64,000 bases of DNA from Perca fluviatilis (lineage: Eukaryota > Chordata > Actinopteri > Perciformes > Percidae), in contig NC_053114.1 of NCBI RefSeq assembly GCF_010015445.1, positions 26,493,579 through 26,557,578 on the forward strand, given 5' to 3'. Positions 11,201 through 25,415 of the stretch are shown here, in pieces. Every line of letters begins with the position of its first letter. Position 1 is the first letter of the stretch. The notes below the pieces were generated by a model. It had not been told where the DNA came from. It ran no database searches and saw nothing but the letters and a program-made list of their open reading frames with translations. Position numbers and translations under genes: made by a program.

Positions 11201-12926
11201 GCACTTGTTAGCATGAATACAACAATTAGGCCAAACATGCGAGCAACACGGTAGGCCTGCATTTTATTTTGTCAGCCTAATCCATACAGCTCAAATCTAA
11301 AACATTTGTATCACAATAAAAAAGATGTAGGCCTATCTTAATAAATTATACTAATGCATTGCAGAATAAATAAACGGAAATGCAGAATTTTATTTTGTTT
11401 ATTTTTTGTTCATACACTAGTACACCAGTTCAGTATGTAAGGTATACGCCTACTTTTTATGCTACAGTGCTTTGCCAAACCGTCCTGTCACCCTCGAAAT
11501 ATTTTTTTTGAAACAATTTTTTTTGTATCATTTTTTTTTTTTTTTAATCAAAGTCTAAACAGCAACAGCAAATCTGGATAATAAAGCTAAAGCAATCTGA
11601 CTTAATTTGACTATTATGCATGATTTTTTTCGGGGCAAACAAATCACATTGGGACCTGCCACAATCAGACATTTTATCCACCTGAGTTTGTTTTGAAGTT
11701 TCAACTCTCTAAACATCATTTATTTATCCCTCACCGTAGTCTCAACTCCCTCCCTTTCCTTATAAAAAGGAAATAATAATGTTTATTTAGTCCTCATTAT
11801 CAAGAGTTACCTTCAGTCATTCAAAGACCAAAGGGATTTCAAACATGACATCATAGTTACTGCAAGAACTGACATATCGCACAGAGGATAGGGCCTGTAG
11901 TCTTACATAGACAAAATTGATGTGCAACAAAAATAGAAATCTGAAACATCAGTGCAGGATGTAAATGTATCTACTCACAAGAATGTTTGATCATTAATCA
12001 ATTAACATTTGTGAAACAAAATAGTCAGTGTTTGGAGAGAAAAAAAAATGGACGATGAAAGCACCACCAACATTTAGAAAAGAGCTAAAGAAATAATGAA
12101 TTGCCTGCATGTTTCTATTTATATTGGTTACAGTAAGCTATAGCCCCCCTCTTCTCTGTGCCATCCTATCCATGAAGGGCAAAGATAGGCCTGAATGTGG
12201 AGCAGGTCTGGACAGCAGGAAGAGTCTGGATGAGGGTTAGGGTGGATGTAAACCCATCCTAGTTAACCCCCCTTTTTTAAACTATACACACCACTTATAC
12301 CTTATTCTAGGCTGAATATTTTATAGGCCCCAACAGCTGAAACCATCTGCAGGCTGTTATGTAAATATCAGGTCTTTTTTTTAAGCAAAGAACTATAAAT
12401 GCCTTACTGGAAATATTTACTAATCAATTTCAGTTTTGATTTCTTAATGAATCTCACAAGCAAGTGAGTTTTATTTTTACTGTTACTGCAGCCAATGACA
12501 TGCAGGCCACTGATCGAATGAATCAGGGGAAACCAGCAAATTCATAATTGCGACAGATTTATGTAAATAAAAATAAAAATAATAAACAGAATGTATAAAA
12601 ATAGATATAATAATTCTTAGAAAAAATATTCAGGAGCCAGAGAAGCAGTGGGTATACATGTCCTCGCCATAAGAGCCGAGTGAGCACCACTCACTCCACA
12701 CTGGGTGTCACAGCAGTTACATGGAGGTATATGGATCTCAGCTGCCCCCCCCCCACCCCCCCTCACATGAAACGCCAACCAGCCTCGGTGAAGTTCAAGG
12801 TCTCGCAGCCAGTGACCATTAACAGACCTGGGAGGACACAGCCTGCAGCGCCTGCTGTCTGGATGCCTCTCTGTCAGTCCAAAGGAGTCCAGTTGAAAAT
12901 AATATGATCATTAAAACCCCTTCATC
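11201..12926. other. AT-rich non-coding stretch
   Basis: Contains long T runs near 11500-11546, a C-run pair near 12745-12762 (ten C, A, seven C), and no recognisable gene or transposon. The 75-codon frame at 12680-12907 has no recognisable domain. Confidence 0.5.
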
Positions 12927-12950
12927 ATTATTATTATTATTATTATTATT
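12927..12950 (+). repeat. (ATT)8 microsatellite
   Basis: Eight perfect ATT units. Such arrays often mark the tail of an L2-like LINE/SINE, but no recognisable tail precedes it. Confidence 0.9.
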
Positions 12951-13520
12951 ACAATGTTGATGTTGTTATTATTGTTTTAGTTTTTTTTTATTGTTATTAT
13001 CTAGTTAAGATGAGTTTTGGCTTTAACTACTATTCCTGGAGATTAAACAAGAAATAAAAATTCCAAGTGTCACTAAACATTTTAGCTTTAAAGCAGAAAC
13101 CTAGAATTAAATTTGCTTTTCAATCACATTGTCTACAGGAACCTTGTCACACATTTCATACATACAGATAAATATGTGCCTCTGTTGAAATTTGCATTTT
13201 TTACTTGCCATATACTGTAAATTGTTTAAGCACTAAGAACATAAGAATCAATTACCTTTCATTGTTAAAGCCATTATTTAAGACTACTGCTTTGTTATTT
13301 ACATGATTATTTTTTTAAATAAAAAAAATGCGCAAGCTATAACATTACAGTGGCGATAAACATTTGTATTTGTAATTTAGAAGTAGCTTGGCTTAATTAA
13401 CAGCCTCCATCATACAAAATGACATATGCCATGTTAGGTAAAGAAGTCTGCAGTTGTCGGGCACCTAAATGATTATTTGAAAAGCATTTGGTCAAAAGTT
13501 ACAGGCTATGTTTGTTAATG
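12951..13520. other. AT-rich non-coding stretch
   Basis: No recognisable features. Confidence 0.5.
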
Positions 13521-13542
13521 TATATGTATGTATGTATGTGTA

Positions 13543-13596
<54 letters not shown>
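13521..13596 (+). repeat. (TATG)n-(TA)n microsatellite
   Basis: A short imperfect TATG array runs into a TA array of about 55 bp with one TT interruption near 13549. Confidence 0.95.
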
Positions 13597-13598
<2 letters not shown>

Positions 13599-15651
13599 CT
13601 TGCCAATTAATTATGTTATTGCATGTAACACTTGGAGTTGTGAGGCCTGTTCACTGCCATTACGTGCGAGGTGCTACTGCTTTCAGGAATGAATTACAAT
13701 CACATGATTTTGTTTTAAAACACAACTGAAAGATCAGTTTTTGTAACAGATTCCTGTGATGATTTGTACATGAGATGTTAATGGCTTGTCCAAAATCATG
13801 TCACTTCAGAGACAAAACAAACATGCAGTTTCTCTAAATTCTAAGCAATGTATTAAAGTATGTATATCAATTATTATGAACAAATATATATCTGAAATCA
13901 ATTTCTTGTGTAATAAAATAATGATACAAATCCCTGCAACAATAAAAAAAAAAAAATTCAAGGATAATATCTAAGGTTATACAAATGTAATTTGAACTAA
14001 TTTGGTATTTAGAGGACTGAAAGAATGTTATCTGTTCATAGAAGATCAAGATATCATGGAAAAATGTGAGAATAAAAGATTCCCCCGAAACCTTTTTATC
14101 AATTGTTTAAATTTAAAATTGATGACAGACCAGATTGACTTTAAAAAAAAAAGCAGACTGAGAGAAACAAGAATAAAGAGGATGAGGATGAAGGTGCAGA
14201 TGATACAAAGATGATGAAGAAGAAGAGTAGAAGGTTATGAAGCAACAGGATCAGATGAAGAGATGCAGTCAGCGGATGATAGGTGGTCCCAGGTGTCTGT
14301 AATGACATCAGAACGGGAGAGATCCTGCATCTGCATCGTGGAAGAGATCCTGTTTCCTCAGAAAGTCTCTTCATGAGAGGCAGGTCACGGCCAATAGCCT
14401 CTGTCTGACACATAATTGGTGATATTGATTATAGGTTATCATATGCTGCAGGCCATTTGTAAGATAATGCTGCAGGGGTTAATTTGTCAGACATTAACCT
14501 TTTGGACTGGTGTGTATGTACGTGTAAATTAAGTTTAAAACAACTTCTAAATGGGTCACCTAGCCTCATCTAATAAATGGGATGCTAACGTATTTAAGTT
14601 ATATTACAATACAACACCAAACATGATGACAGGTGGCTACTTGAGCAGAAAAAGGGGCGAGATTTCTGAAGACTGTCATGTGCTCTCCAAATTAACCCCC
14701 TCTCAATGCTTCCAGTGCTGCACCTACCATGAATTCTTTTGCTGACCCTTTGGAAAAAATATATCTCTTCATCTAAAAATGAAAGTGACATTTACAGGAA
14801 ACACCTTTTCCTCTTCCCTCAAATCTCTGAAGAAGCTGCTTGCCTACATGCCTACAGGACTCTGAAAGTTGATCAAGTCTGTCAATCCAAACTAACGGGC
14901 AAAGACACAGGTCACTTTGTAGTGAAGGAAAACTAAAAAGCTTCCATGTAATATCCATTTTATATTCCTTCACTAAGTTGAATATGATGAATGGTTGTTA
15001 ATAAATTATTAAATAAACAACAATCTTATGGAAAACTATCATGTCTGTCACCATATTACCTCATGCACCATGATGATAATAATCACAATGTATTATTAAT
15101 ATTAGATGTTGGCACTATTATTTGTTGTAAATTTGGAATACATTTTGAGTTTACTAACCATTAATGCCTTTAAGAAATTATAAATTAATATCTTCCTATT
15201 TCTTATGTTATTTCCTATCTCTACTCCTGTCTTATTTCTATGATTTTATTTGTTAAAGCAACATTCCAAAAAGCACAAACTGTTTTAACTGCTTCAGAAT
15301 CATCACAGTTTGCCACATATTTTGGTTTTTATCTCAGCGAGGAATAACACATCAAATACACAAAATCACAGAAAAGAGAAAAGCTGTAACCTTTGAGAAA
15401 GTCGATCAGAGGCGATCAGAGGTGTAGAAGCACCTAGTACAGCCCAGAGCAGTAGAGACAACCCACTTCAACTTGAAAAACATGACATTTGCCACCTCAG
15501 AGCATAAAACATGTCTCTCTAACTCTACACCTGTAAACCTGTAAACCCACACAATGTAGATCAAGAGGGAAACCAAGCTATTCTCACTCCAGCAAACACT
15601 ATTAAAAAAAAAGTTACTCAGTAATGGCGAGTACTTCCTTGTGTACAGTAA
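13597..15651. other. AT-rich non-coding stretch
   Basis: A purine-rich, GATGA-like imperfect patch lies at about 14160-14230. The small open frames on both strands (13786-14973) have no recognisable domain. No transposon terminus was recognised. Confidence 0.5.
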
Positions 15652-15707
15652 GTGTGTATGTGTGAGTGTGTGTGAGTGTGTGTGTGTGTGTGAGGGAGAG
15701 GGAGAGG

Positions 15708-15760
<53 letters not shown>
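15652..15760 (+). repeat. Compound (TG)n-(GGGAGA)n-(GA)n microsatellite
   Basis: A TG array with GAG interruptions changes to GGGAGA units and then to a pure GA array of about 45 bp. Confidence 0.95.
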
Positions 15761-15763
<3 letters not shown>

Positions 15764-16088
15764 AGGGGGGGGAGACAGTGTGAAAAAGTGAAAGCATGAG
15801 TGAGTGCTGGTCAGCGAATCAATCAGTCAGCAAAGCTCAGTTGGCAAAGTGAAACAGAGCAGGGCATCTCCACAGAAAAGGAAGGCACAGGTACCTGTTT
15901 GGAGCAGTCCGGTGGCGGGATCAGCCCTCCAGCTCGACATGCATTAATTATCCTCCAAAAAGATGGACGCTCTATAGGCTCGCTCCTGACCCGGCACTCC
16001 TACTGTCCCACAGTCAAAGGAAAGGATGGATGAAGAGGAGCATAAGAGAAAGAAGAGAAATGGGAGATGAGGAGAGAGAAGAGAGGAG

Positions 16089-16092
<4 letters not shown>
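15761..16092. other. Non-coding spacer between two purine tracts
   Basis: Mixed sequence; the last 60 bases are purine-rich. No gene recognised. Confidence 0.45.

Positions 16093-16161
<69 letters not shown>
16093..16161 (+). repeat. (GA)n purine tract
   Basis: A pure GA array of about 68 bp, preceded by AGAGAAGAGAGGAGGAGGGA. With the array at 15.7 kb it makes two long same-strand homopurine tracts within 500 bp. Confidence 0.95.
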
Positions 16162-16165
<4 letters not shown>

Positions 16166-17708
16166 TCAGATCCACTGCTGCCCTGACACCATGACTGGTC
16201 CACGTGAGATTGATCACACACTCACATTCACACACTGAGGCCTCTGCAGTGACAGGGGGAACAGCCAAGGAGTAGCATGCTTTGTCTAGCCTGGGGACAC
16301 ACACGCACAGACACACCAACGGCCACAACGCACATGCACGTACTTGCATGTTAGAGACGCACGCACACGCACGCACACACACGCACACGGCCTATGACTC
16401 ACATAGTGACTTATGAGTTTTAGCTAAAATTAAAAGCTTTTTTTTTTTTAAATCAATCATTTCACTTAAACTGGACTTAACATGCCTTAAACTAATTTTT
16501 CTCATTCTTTCATGCAGACTATGAAAAGGATTTGGTGTTTGAGAAGCCCTCATTAGCATTCAGTGGCTGCCCCCTGCACATCTGTTCAGTAGTCTAATGC
16601 CTGTTAGGTTGCGGGGCAGCTGAAAATGGACAGCAAAATAAAAAAGGTCAAAAGTCTGGCAATGAGAAGCGAGAGAACTGTGATTACACACAATAGACAA
16701 TAAAAGAGATGCATATGAGCGGCGGCGGTGTGCCTGGCCTCTGCACCTTTAGGGAGGACAATGTTCACACTAATCTCATGAATGCCTTAAACACACACAC
16801 ACACACACACAAATGCATGACCCTAAGAGCAAAAATTGTAAGATAAATTATATGCAAAAGTTCTTTTTAAAAACACTTTTACTTATTTTTAAGTGTTTAT
16901 TTAAGTTCACTGCCATTTGATTTAAGTGTAATTTTTTTTTTTTTTTAAATAAAGTAATTATTGACCGCATCCTTCCATTACATACATACTGTAAGTCAAA
17001 TAAACATAAACCAGTGAGATATAAGCAGTGATGGTGATGTTGAAAATCAATTTGCATTGCATTAAGCAAATATAAAGGCTAGCAGTTCAGTTCTCTACTG
17101 CTTAGAAAAATCACATTTCCCAAATCAACCGTCCCCTTCAGCCATCTTCTCCTGTCACTAATCAGGAGGGGCTGTGTCAGTCAGCTGGCCTCTGTATGCA
17201 GATTGATCCAGATGGACATGGCGTCCAGATCTCCAGTCCCCCATAGACCCTGGCTGAACTTGACTCCCAAGAATACAGATGGGAAGGAGGGCCCCTCACC
17301 ATTGGTGAACCCTGGGACCCCAACACCCCCTCTATGGCAGACCGTAGGCTATCCAGTATTAACAATCATTCCAGATTGAATTCAGGTTGCTTTCCCAAAA
17401 GCTATCATCACAGATAGCTGATCAATACTGGGACACTATCACAGAACACTTCCTCAAACACAATGTCAACACGCGAGTCCTGGTCGGGGAGTGTGTGTGT
17501 GTGATCACTGAGGTGGAAAGGAACTGTGCCCTTGCGGTTACGCAGAGGAGCCTCAGAGAGGAGAACCCTTTGAGCAGAGCTTGAACCCTGGGGGGCTGCA
17601 GATTTGACTGGCTATGTTGCTGAGCATGCTGGGCCAAAACTTAAAAGGAGATCAGAGGGCTGTACCTCAGAGCAGCAAAGCCCTCTTCCTTCCTCTTCCT
17701 CCTCCTCA
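16162..17708. other. Non-coding stretch with small CA repeats
   Basis: Contains a CACG/CACA-rich patch (about 16296-16388), a (AC)10 repeat at 16791-16811 and a T run near 16932-16945. No gene or transposon recognised. Confidence 0.5.
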
Positions 17709-17741
<33 letters not shown>

Positions 17742-17765
17742 GTCTCTCTCTGTTCTCTCTCTCTC
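17709..17765 (+). repeat. Interrupted (TC)n microsatellite
   Basis: A CT array with two regular TGTCTC interruptions. Confidence 0.93.
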
Positions 17766-20700
17766 CTCCCATCCTGTCCATTTTCTCCCATACTTTTACA
17801 AACCACCGTACATTTCACTGTAAATTCTAGACAGAAATGTGTGCACAAAATACATGAAATATACAAGATCTTTCTTGTGCAGAAAGGCAGTGCTGAATGA
17901 AAGACTACCTCCATATGGGAAACTACCAATCACCAAAATAATACAAATAACACAATGTATGATGCTTGTGAAATGCACCAAAGGTAGTGACATTTTGGTT
18001 TCCATGGGTTTCAAATGAATTTCTATATAAGCCAACATACTGTAGGTTCTCAAGGCTTTAAGTATCCATGTCCGGCCCTTTCACTGACCCTGTGACCTCA
18101 GGTGCTACAATCAGCGTGCAGTCTGAGCTGATGTCTTGCCTGTGTTTCCCTTAGGGCCTTTCCTGCCATTCTAACCTTGTTTCTGATTCGGTCCTGCTCT
18201 GTTCTCCTCCCCTATGTTCTGCCTGGATAATGCCGTTTTCCCACTCCCCCTGGTAAGTGTCTCATATATCGGCCTTATCGGAGGCCTATCTACACCGTAC
18301 AACATTTACCTTGCTGGAGCCCAGCAGAGAGAAAAAGTCTGTATCTTCATCAAACACCAGTCAGCAGAGAGAAAAGGGGAATTGAAGGACTGCTTTATGA
18401 ATTATTAAGATTAAAATCTTTCTCAAATTACCCATCCTTTCCTCCTTCCATTCAATTTTCTTTCCTTTATTTTTCCTTTTTGGTTAAATTTTAAAACATT
18501 TATATTCCTCTGTTCCTGAGTAAACGAGTTTGGGGCCGATTTTCCATTAAAAATAAAAGTTGAAGAGAGGAGGAAAGAGAAGAAGTACGTAGCTTGGTTG
18601 GTTTTATTTTTTAGTCATCTTTAATCAGCTCGGTGTTTCTGAGCTGGCGAAAAAAAAGACTCAGATGAAACAACAGCGCAATTCTTTTTTCTTACTGTTT
18701 TCTGCAGTCTTGGATGTTGGAAACTTTAAAGGAATGTAAAAGAAAGACCTTCTTACCTTTTAATATTACTGTCAGTGATTCCTTGCTCATTCACTGCTCG
18801 AAGTAATTTTCCAACTTATTCAAAAAATGATGCATTAACAATGTACTTGCCATTATCCCAGGTCAGGTATTTTGGAATGGTGGATTCATGGCTGAGAGCC
18901 TGAGCATTTCTTTAATGATAGTCTGCCTGTATCAAAGAGACTGGTCTTAACCTGTGATATGATCTCTTTCTATTTCTCATTATACCTCAAAATGTCTTAC
19001 CCACTGGTTTAAATTGCATTAATTCTTTTTTTCTTTTTTAAACATACAGTAGTAGTGACTTCACAGACACACGCTACAATTCAGTCAATCACAACACTGT
19101 TTGATTTGACAAAGCTGCCATTAAAAAAATATATATGCAAAGTGATGTTCCGAACAAAGTGTTTCTTTTTTACAACTTGTGGCAATTTAAACTTGTGGCT
19201 CATTTTAATCAAACAGTACATTATCTGACTTTGTAAATTAATTCCAGCTGGATAGAGGGAGCTATTTGATTGGAATAATGTTTAGTTCAAAAGAATAATG
19301 AAATCGGTGGGCCCAGAGTTTCATTTAAAAGAAACATTTTCATACTTTGACAAAATCCTGAATTGTGTCGTGGTTTGCATCAAAGAAACATGTAGATTTT
19401 CATAATTTTGCCCATTCAATTTTACCCAAAAAGCACATAATGGACATAAAGAAGCTGAAGATGATTATTCAGGAAGATGACCTGAGTCTGACTTGCAAGT
19501 ATGATCTCTTCTCTGAAGTGCCATCATAACCAGAGCATAAGAGCAAAGGTCATAAGGCCTCGTGGGAGCCATCGGGATCCAGGAAATGATCCAAGCGCTC
19601 CATAGAGGGCACTCAGCGTTGGCCAGTGGACAAGTCAGACTGTAAGACAATGTTTGGATCTCACAGACAGTCTGTGGTTTCAGGCCTGATATTCATGATG
19701 CAGATGTGATACGGGGGGCTCACCAATGTGGTCATACATCTTGAGTAGTGTGTGTTTAAATGTGCTCTTAATAAAATATTTCTGGGGCTGTGCAGAGTCG
19801 TGGTCCCTGCACTCATTAAGAGGTCTCTGGCCAGCTTGATAAGTGCGGCTCTGCTCCATGATGATTTATTAAGGCTGGGGGTGGGGAAGGCTGGTGGGTC
19901 CAAACTGCCTCAGGACACTCCAACCACAGAGACATTTAAGGGTAAAGGCTTGGAATAGTGAGTGCCTCTGAACAGATTTACATCATCCAAGATGCGTTTC
20001 AAAATGAATTATGTAAGACCAAATGAAATACATAGGAGTTTCACAATTGTTGTCGCATTTTTCCCCCCAGCTCTTGTCTTTTCTCTTCCTTCCTTCCGAT
20101 GCTCTCGTCTGCATCGCCTTGAGGTAAATTTGTGGCCATTTGCTTTATAGAGCAGAGCACTAATGGACAGACAGGGGGACATAAGGGATAGTGTTTAAAA
20201 ATGAATGGAAGAGAGATGGTCCGATGTGCACAAACAAACAAGTCTAACTAATTCCCAGGACTGAGCCGTGTTGGGCTGGGCTATGGACTAGAGATGCAGG
20301 CCTGAGTGTGACTAAACTTATGTAGGTTGGGGTGACTGGGGTGGTGGTCTGTGGGGTCAAGGGCTTTGTTACACTGCTGTCTCCTCACCGTCAGCGAGCA
20401 CAGAAGTCTGACAAAATGGAGTAAAAGGATGGATCCAAAATGACATCTCTGTTTTACATGTATTTTAGCTCAGTTTTTAAAGCTGTACATATACTAATCA
20501 CAAAACATTGCTTTAAAAGATCGAATACGACAAAAGTGATCAATAAGCATGTAAGGCCAGGATGCTGTTGAATTGTCTTTCATATAGCAGGACCAGGTCA
20601 GCATCTCAAAACGTTATCACTGCAAGAGCAACCTCAAAGAACCAGCTCCTTCAATGCTTTTTGTCTCACAGAATCTACTTTAAGTCCAGTATCATGTTAC

Positions 20701-21100
20701 TACCTGTCATGTCACCATACCATGTTTGTACTAGTATCACAAGATGTCAGAGTTGTGTGAAGGGTCATGTACCGTAAGGAGGAAAAAGCAACAACTATGA
20801 GTCCGATGAACTAGACCTATGTAGCAGGTTGTGAACAGGTGTGGGCTGCTTGAGCTGGTCAGCAGACATTATGAGACTAGAGAGACAGGAGAGCTAGAGA
20901 GACTAGTTAGTCTTGGAGGCATCTCTACAGTGAAAAGCTTGGTATTCTCCAACAGAGGAAACAGGCTTAGTGGTTGGAGGATAGATCTTTTTTCCCCTTG
21001 CCACAGTTAATTTTCAAATCTCCAACATCCTATGGCTGTCTGTTTTTCTTCTTTTCTGTTTTTTCTGCTTTCATTCTTTTCTTTTAAAATGAAACTGGAG
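17766..21100. other. Non-coding stretch, nothing recognised
   Basis: AT-rich to mixed sequence. Open frames such as 18214-18408 and 19752-19958 have no recognisable domains. No transposon terminus recognised. Confidence 0.5.
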
Positions 21101-21400
21101 CTGGGGCGGTGATAGTGATAGATGGCTCAGCGCTCTAACACTTTATCCAATCCGGCGCAGATTTCATCCAATAAAGAATCACTTGTGCACTCTCAAACTA
21201 AATGGAAGTCAGGCAGCGGAGAGAAAGGGGCTGCCGTGTGTTTCTGAGCTGCGAAAATCAAATTTTCTTAAAGCTGCCGCAGCAGTGGCTGGCAGAAAAG
21301 GCAGCAACAGCCATGACTGGCCAGGGCCACGTCTGCACACACAATTTAATCCATCACAGAGCGCCTGACACCATATCAATCAACCTTTCATCAGCATGCC
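21100..21400. promoter_or_regulatory. Candidate conserved regulatory block
   Basis: A GC-balanced block with TTTATCCAATCC, CATCCAATAAAGAATCACTT and CAGCAGTGGCTGGC words and no repeat content. The texture is like a conserved non-coding element; it was not possible to test conservation. Confidence 0.2.
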
Positions 21401-21572
21401 CCCACTCCCTAAAAAAAAGGAGAAAAAAAACAATATTTCTATTCAATCACCTCTGACTGAACCAGGCCTACAACCCACTGACCATTGGGGAGGACAAAAA
21501 AACTCCAGCTGGTTCAAAAATCTTTTCACATGAACACAAGCATAAAGCAGCACATGTGCACTCTTGCTTATT

Positions 21573-21575
<3 letters not shown>

Positions 21576-21655
<80 letters not shown>
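21576..21655 (+). repeat. (GT)n microsatellite with one GTTG slip
   Basis: About 80 bp of GT with a single phase slip (TGTTGT) near 21605. Frames crossing it read as Cys-Val or Thr-His repeats. Confidence 0.96.
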
Positions 21656-21656
<1 letters not shown>

Positions 21657-21990
21657 CAATACACAAAATGGTGGGAAAATATTCAGAAATCTAAGCCCTT
21701 CCTATTGCCTCCCCATGAGGTACAATACAAATGTGGGAAATATTTCTACAGTTAGAAATGAAAAGGGAATATTTAAAAAAAAAAAAAAAGTATATATACT
21801 GTATGTCCTCCTTCAAGTTCTGATTGTTTGAAAATGTAATATCATTACCGCAGATATATTACTTATGTTAGACAACGACAGCAATGACACACCATCAGAT
21901 TCTGTGTCCTTCTTTAACTTTTTCTTTGACACTAACCCACCACCTCTCCACCTTACCCCCTCCCATCGCTGTCCTTTGTTCCGGGAATAT
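21656..21990. other. Non-coding stretch
   Basis: Contains a poly-A run at about 21775-21789. Nothing else recognised. Confidence 0.45.
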
Positions 21991-23230
21991 AGTCCCTCTT
22001 ACCCCCTCTGTATCCCACAGGCTGTGGCTCCAGTGGCCTATGATTTATAATTCATAGGGGCCGCTTTTATATGGGACCTTAGTCTACCTGATACCCTGCC
22101 ACTGGGCCTGTCCTGGGACAGTGGGAGGGGGGCTCTTCATTACGCCTGGCACCGGAGCACTAACATGACACCCATCTCTTTGAAGCACTGGCGCTGTATG
22201 TAAATTGGACATAATCTATTTTTCCCAGTCAAGGTACTGAGTCATATTCCCGAAATGGATGCCGTTTATTTTTTTTATCCCATCAGCCATTTTTTTTTTT
22301 TTTTATCAAGTTTGTCTTTGTTACTTACTCGTGTTCTCCTTTGCTCTCATCATTCTGACACACACACACACACATACACACATTAACATGGCACTATCCT
22401 CACTGAAAATCATTTTTCCACTTAAGCCTAGCCTTTTTTATGGACATGTGTGTGACGGTGCTCTTTCTTCCTCCAGGACCTGTAAAGCTCAGGTCTCAGG
22501 GTATCCACATTACTTCCTCTCCGGTTCGCTCTCTGCTCTGACCTCCCTGCATACCAGAGAGGTCTCCAACCCAGGCTGTGCTCTGTACTCGCTGCTCTTG
22601 GCCTAGGGCTCTGCTTGGCCTTGATGCTCCACTGCCTTCCTAAACCCTGGTGAGGCACCAAAAGGCCAAACACTGTACTTGTTGTGGATGCCCCACCACC
22701 CACCAGTGTCTCTGGTGCTGCAATGGAGAGGGGGGGGGGCCCTTGTCTGATTGCCAGCAGCAGCTCAAATGACAAAGAGAAAGCAGCTCAGCCTGGATCA
22801 GACGCGTGTGTTATTGTTGTTGTTGCTAAGTGCTCCTGACTAATTATTCCTCCCTCATTTGCAAACGGGGCTGCTGCTCATTTACATATCAATAGGGGCG
22901 AGCGGAGGGTATGGTGTCAAGGAGTGCGGGTTAAGCGCGTGGCTAAGCTTGGGGAGCACAGAGGCCATCATCCCTACAACAAACAGAACCCCCCACCCCC
23001 ATCTCCAGAACCCACATCACAACCATGACACCCCCCTCTGTGTTCGTCTAATAAACAGACGAAACAGAATGGAAGATAGGCTGTTGTTTGGGGGAGAGAC
23101 TGACATAGCGAAGAGCTCTCTGTCAAATCAGCGGGTTGCCCCTGGATTAGTTCAGTTGTAACACAACCCCACGCTCCACGGAGATCATTTAGGCAATTAT
23201 CAAGAACAAGGCCGGCTGCAGTGTTGAACA
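21990..23230. promoter_or_regulatory. GC-elevated region, candidate regulatory blocks
   Basis: Two GC-elevated parts (about 22020-22250 and 22440-23220) flank a T-rich gap that holds a short (AC)n repeat at 22359-22382. TGATTTATAATTCATA near 22040 and GACTAATTATTCCTCC near 22838, followed by TTTACATATCAATAGGGG, are AT-core islands in GC-rich surroundings, as seen in many developmental enhancers. The 115-codon frames on either strand have no recognisable domain. Confidence 0.2.
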
Positions 23231-24300
23231 GCTCACTTCAAAGGCCTACACCAGATGAACAGTTACAGCACACTGGTCAATTTCCATACAAGCTACCCCC
23301 TCCCTCCCCACTCTCCTTCCCTCACTCCTCCTTTGCTTATGCCTCCAGGCATTTTGACTGTGCTAATGAACAACACCCCCGCCTCCCCACACCAAACACA
23401 CACTCCTTGCTACTGTATGATGAGAAGTTTATGATGCACTCTCTCTACTGTCCCTCTGAAACACAAAGAGAAGCAGGCCCCAGTGAAGGACAACAGTGCC
23501 TGCCAGACGCTTGCCTCATATCTGCCTTTATCAACTGAAATGTTTTAGACTTTGAACATGCAGAATATTCCTCTGCAATTTGTAAAACTGATAGGGTGCT
23601 GGGATTGGAAGAATACAACACTTGAAAGGTAAAGGTTTGTATCCTTTTAGATGTTGATGGTAAATATCAAGGCTCCAGACTGTGTCTAAATCATAAGAAA
23701 AATATCCAGAAATTGTTGGTAGGGAGGCACATTTTAAATAAAGATAATAGCTTAGTTTTTATTTTCCCTGTCAGTGCAATGTTTTTTTTGTTTTTCGCTG
23801 GTGGCACCCTGTGCTACTGCAAGATCAACTTTACTAAGCTGTTGAAATAAACTAAACAAAAAGACTACTGATCTATAAGAGACTCAAGTACACATTTAGC
23901 AATAACCCAAACCAATTTAAAAGATGTAGTACTAACTGTGGATATGAAGTTCTTATATCAATTAAATTTGATATGCTTGTACTCATTTAACGTTTTTGGA
24001 TCACTGTCATAATCTTCAAACAGTATTCAGTATGACGTCTGTGATTCATTACATCGTACAGATAACTGCTCCTCTGACAATTCCTAACTATAATTACGGC
24101 TATGATGTCTCAGAGCACAGTGTGACAACATAAATGTTGTATTAAACACCAACAACAGACACTTTTCTCTCTCTCTGTGTTAGGAACACACAGGGAAGGT
24201 CTAATAAAAATGCTAAGTCTTAATAAAGTTTTTCTTTATTATGTCTGCTCATCCAGGGCCACTTTAGAACAAAACTAAACCCTATATCCAATTGTCTTGT
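23231..24300. other. Non-coding stretch, nothing recognised
   Basis: Mixed then AT-rich sequence with no recognised feature. Confidence 0.5.
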
Positions 24301-25387
<1,087 letters not shown>

Positions 25388-25415
25388 GTGTGTGTGTGTG
25401 TGTGTGTGTGTGTGT
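25388..25415 (+). repeat. (GT)14 microsatellite
   Basis: Fourteen perfect GT units. Confidence 0.95.

Noticed and set aside
12211..12276. GGGTTAGGGTGGATG ... CATCCTAGTTAACCC as a terminator-like hairpin or transposon end
   Set aside because: The arms match only partly, and there is no target duplication or repeat family behind it.
16014..16388. Ser-Leu-rich reverse ORF
   Set aside because: Reading through the GA/CT microsatellite.
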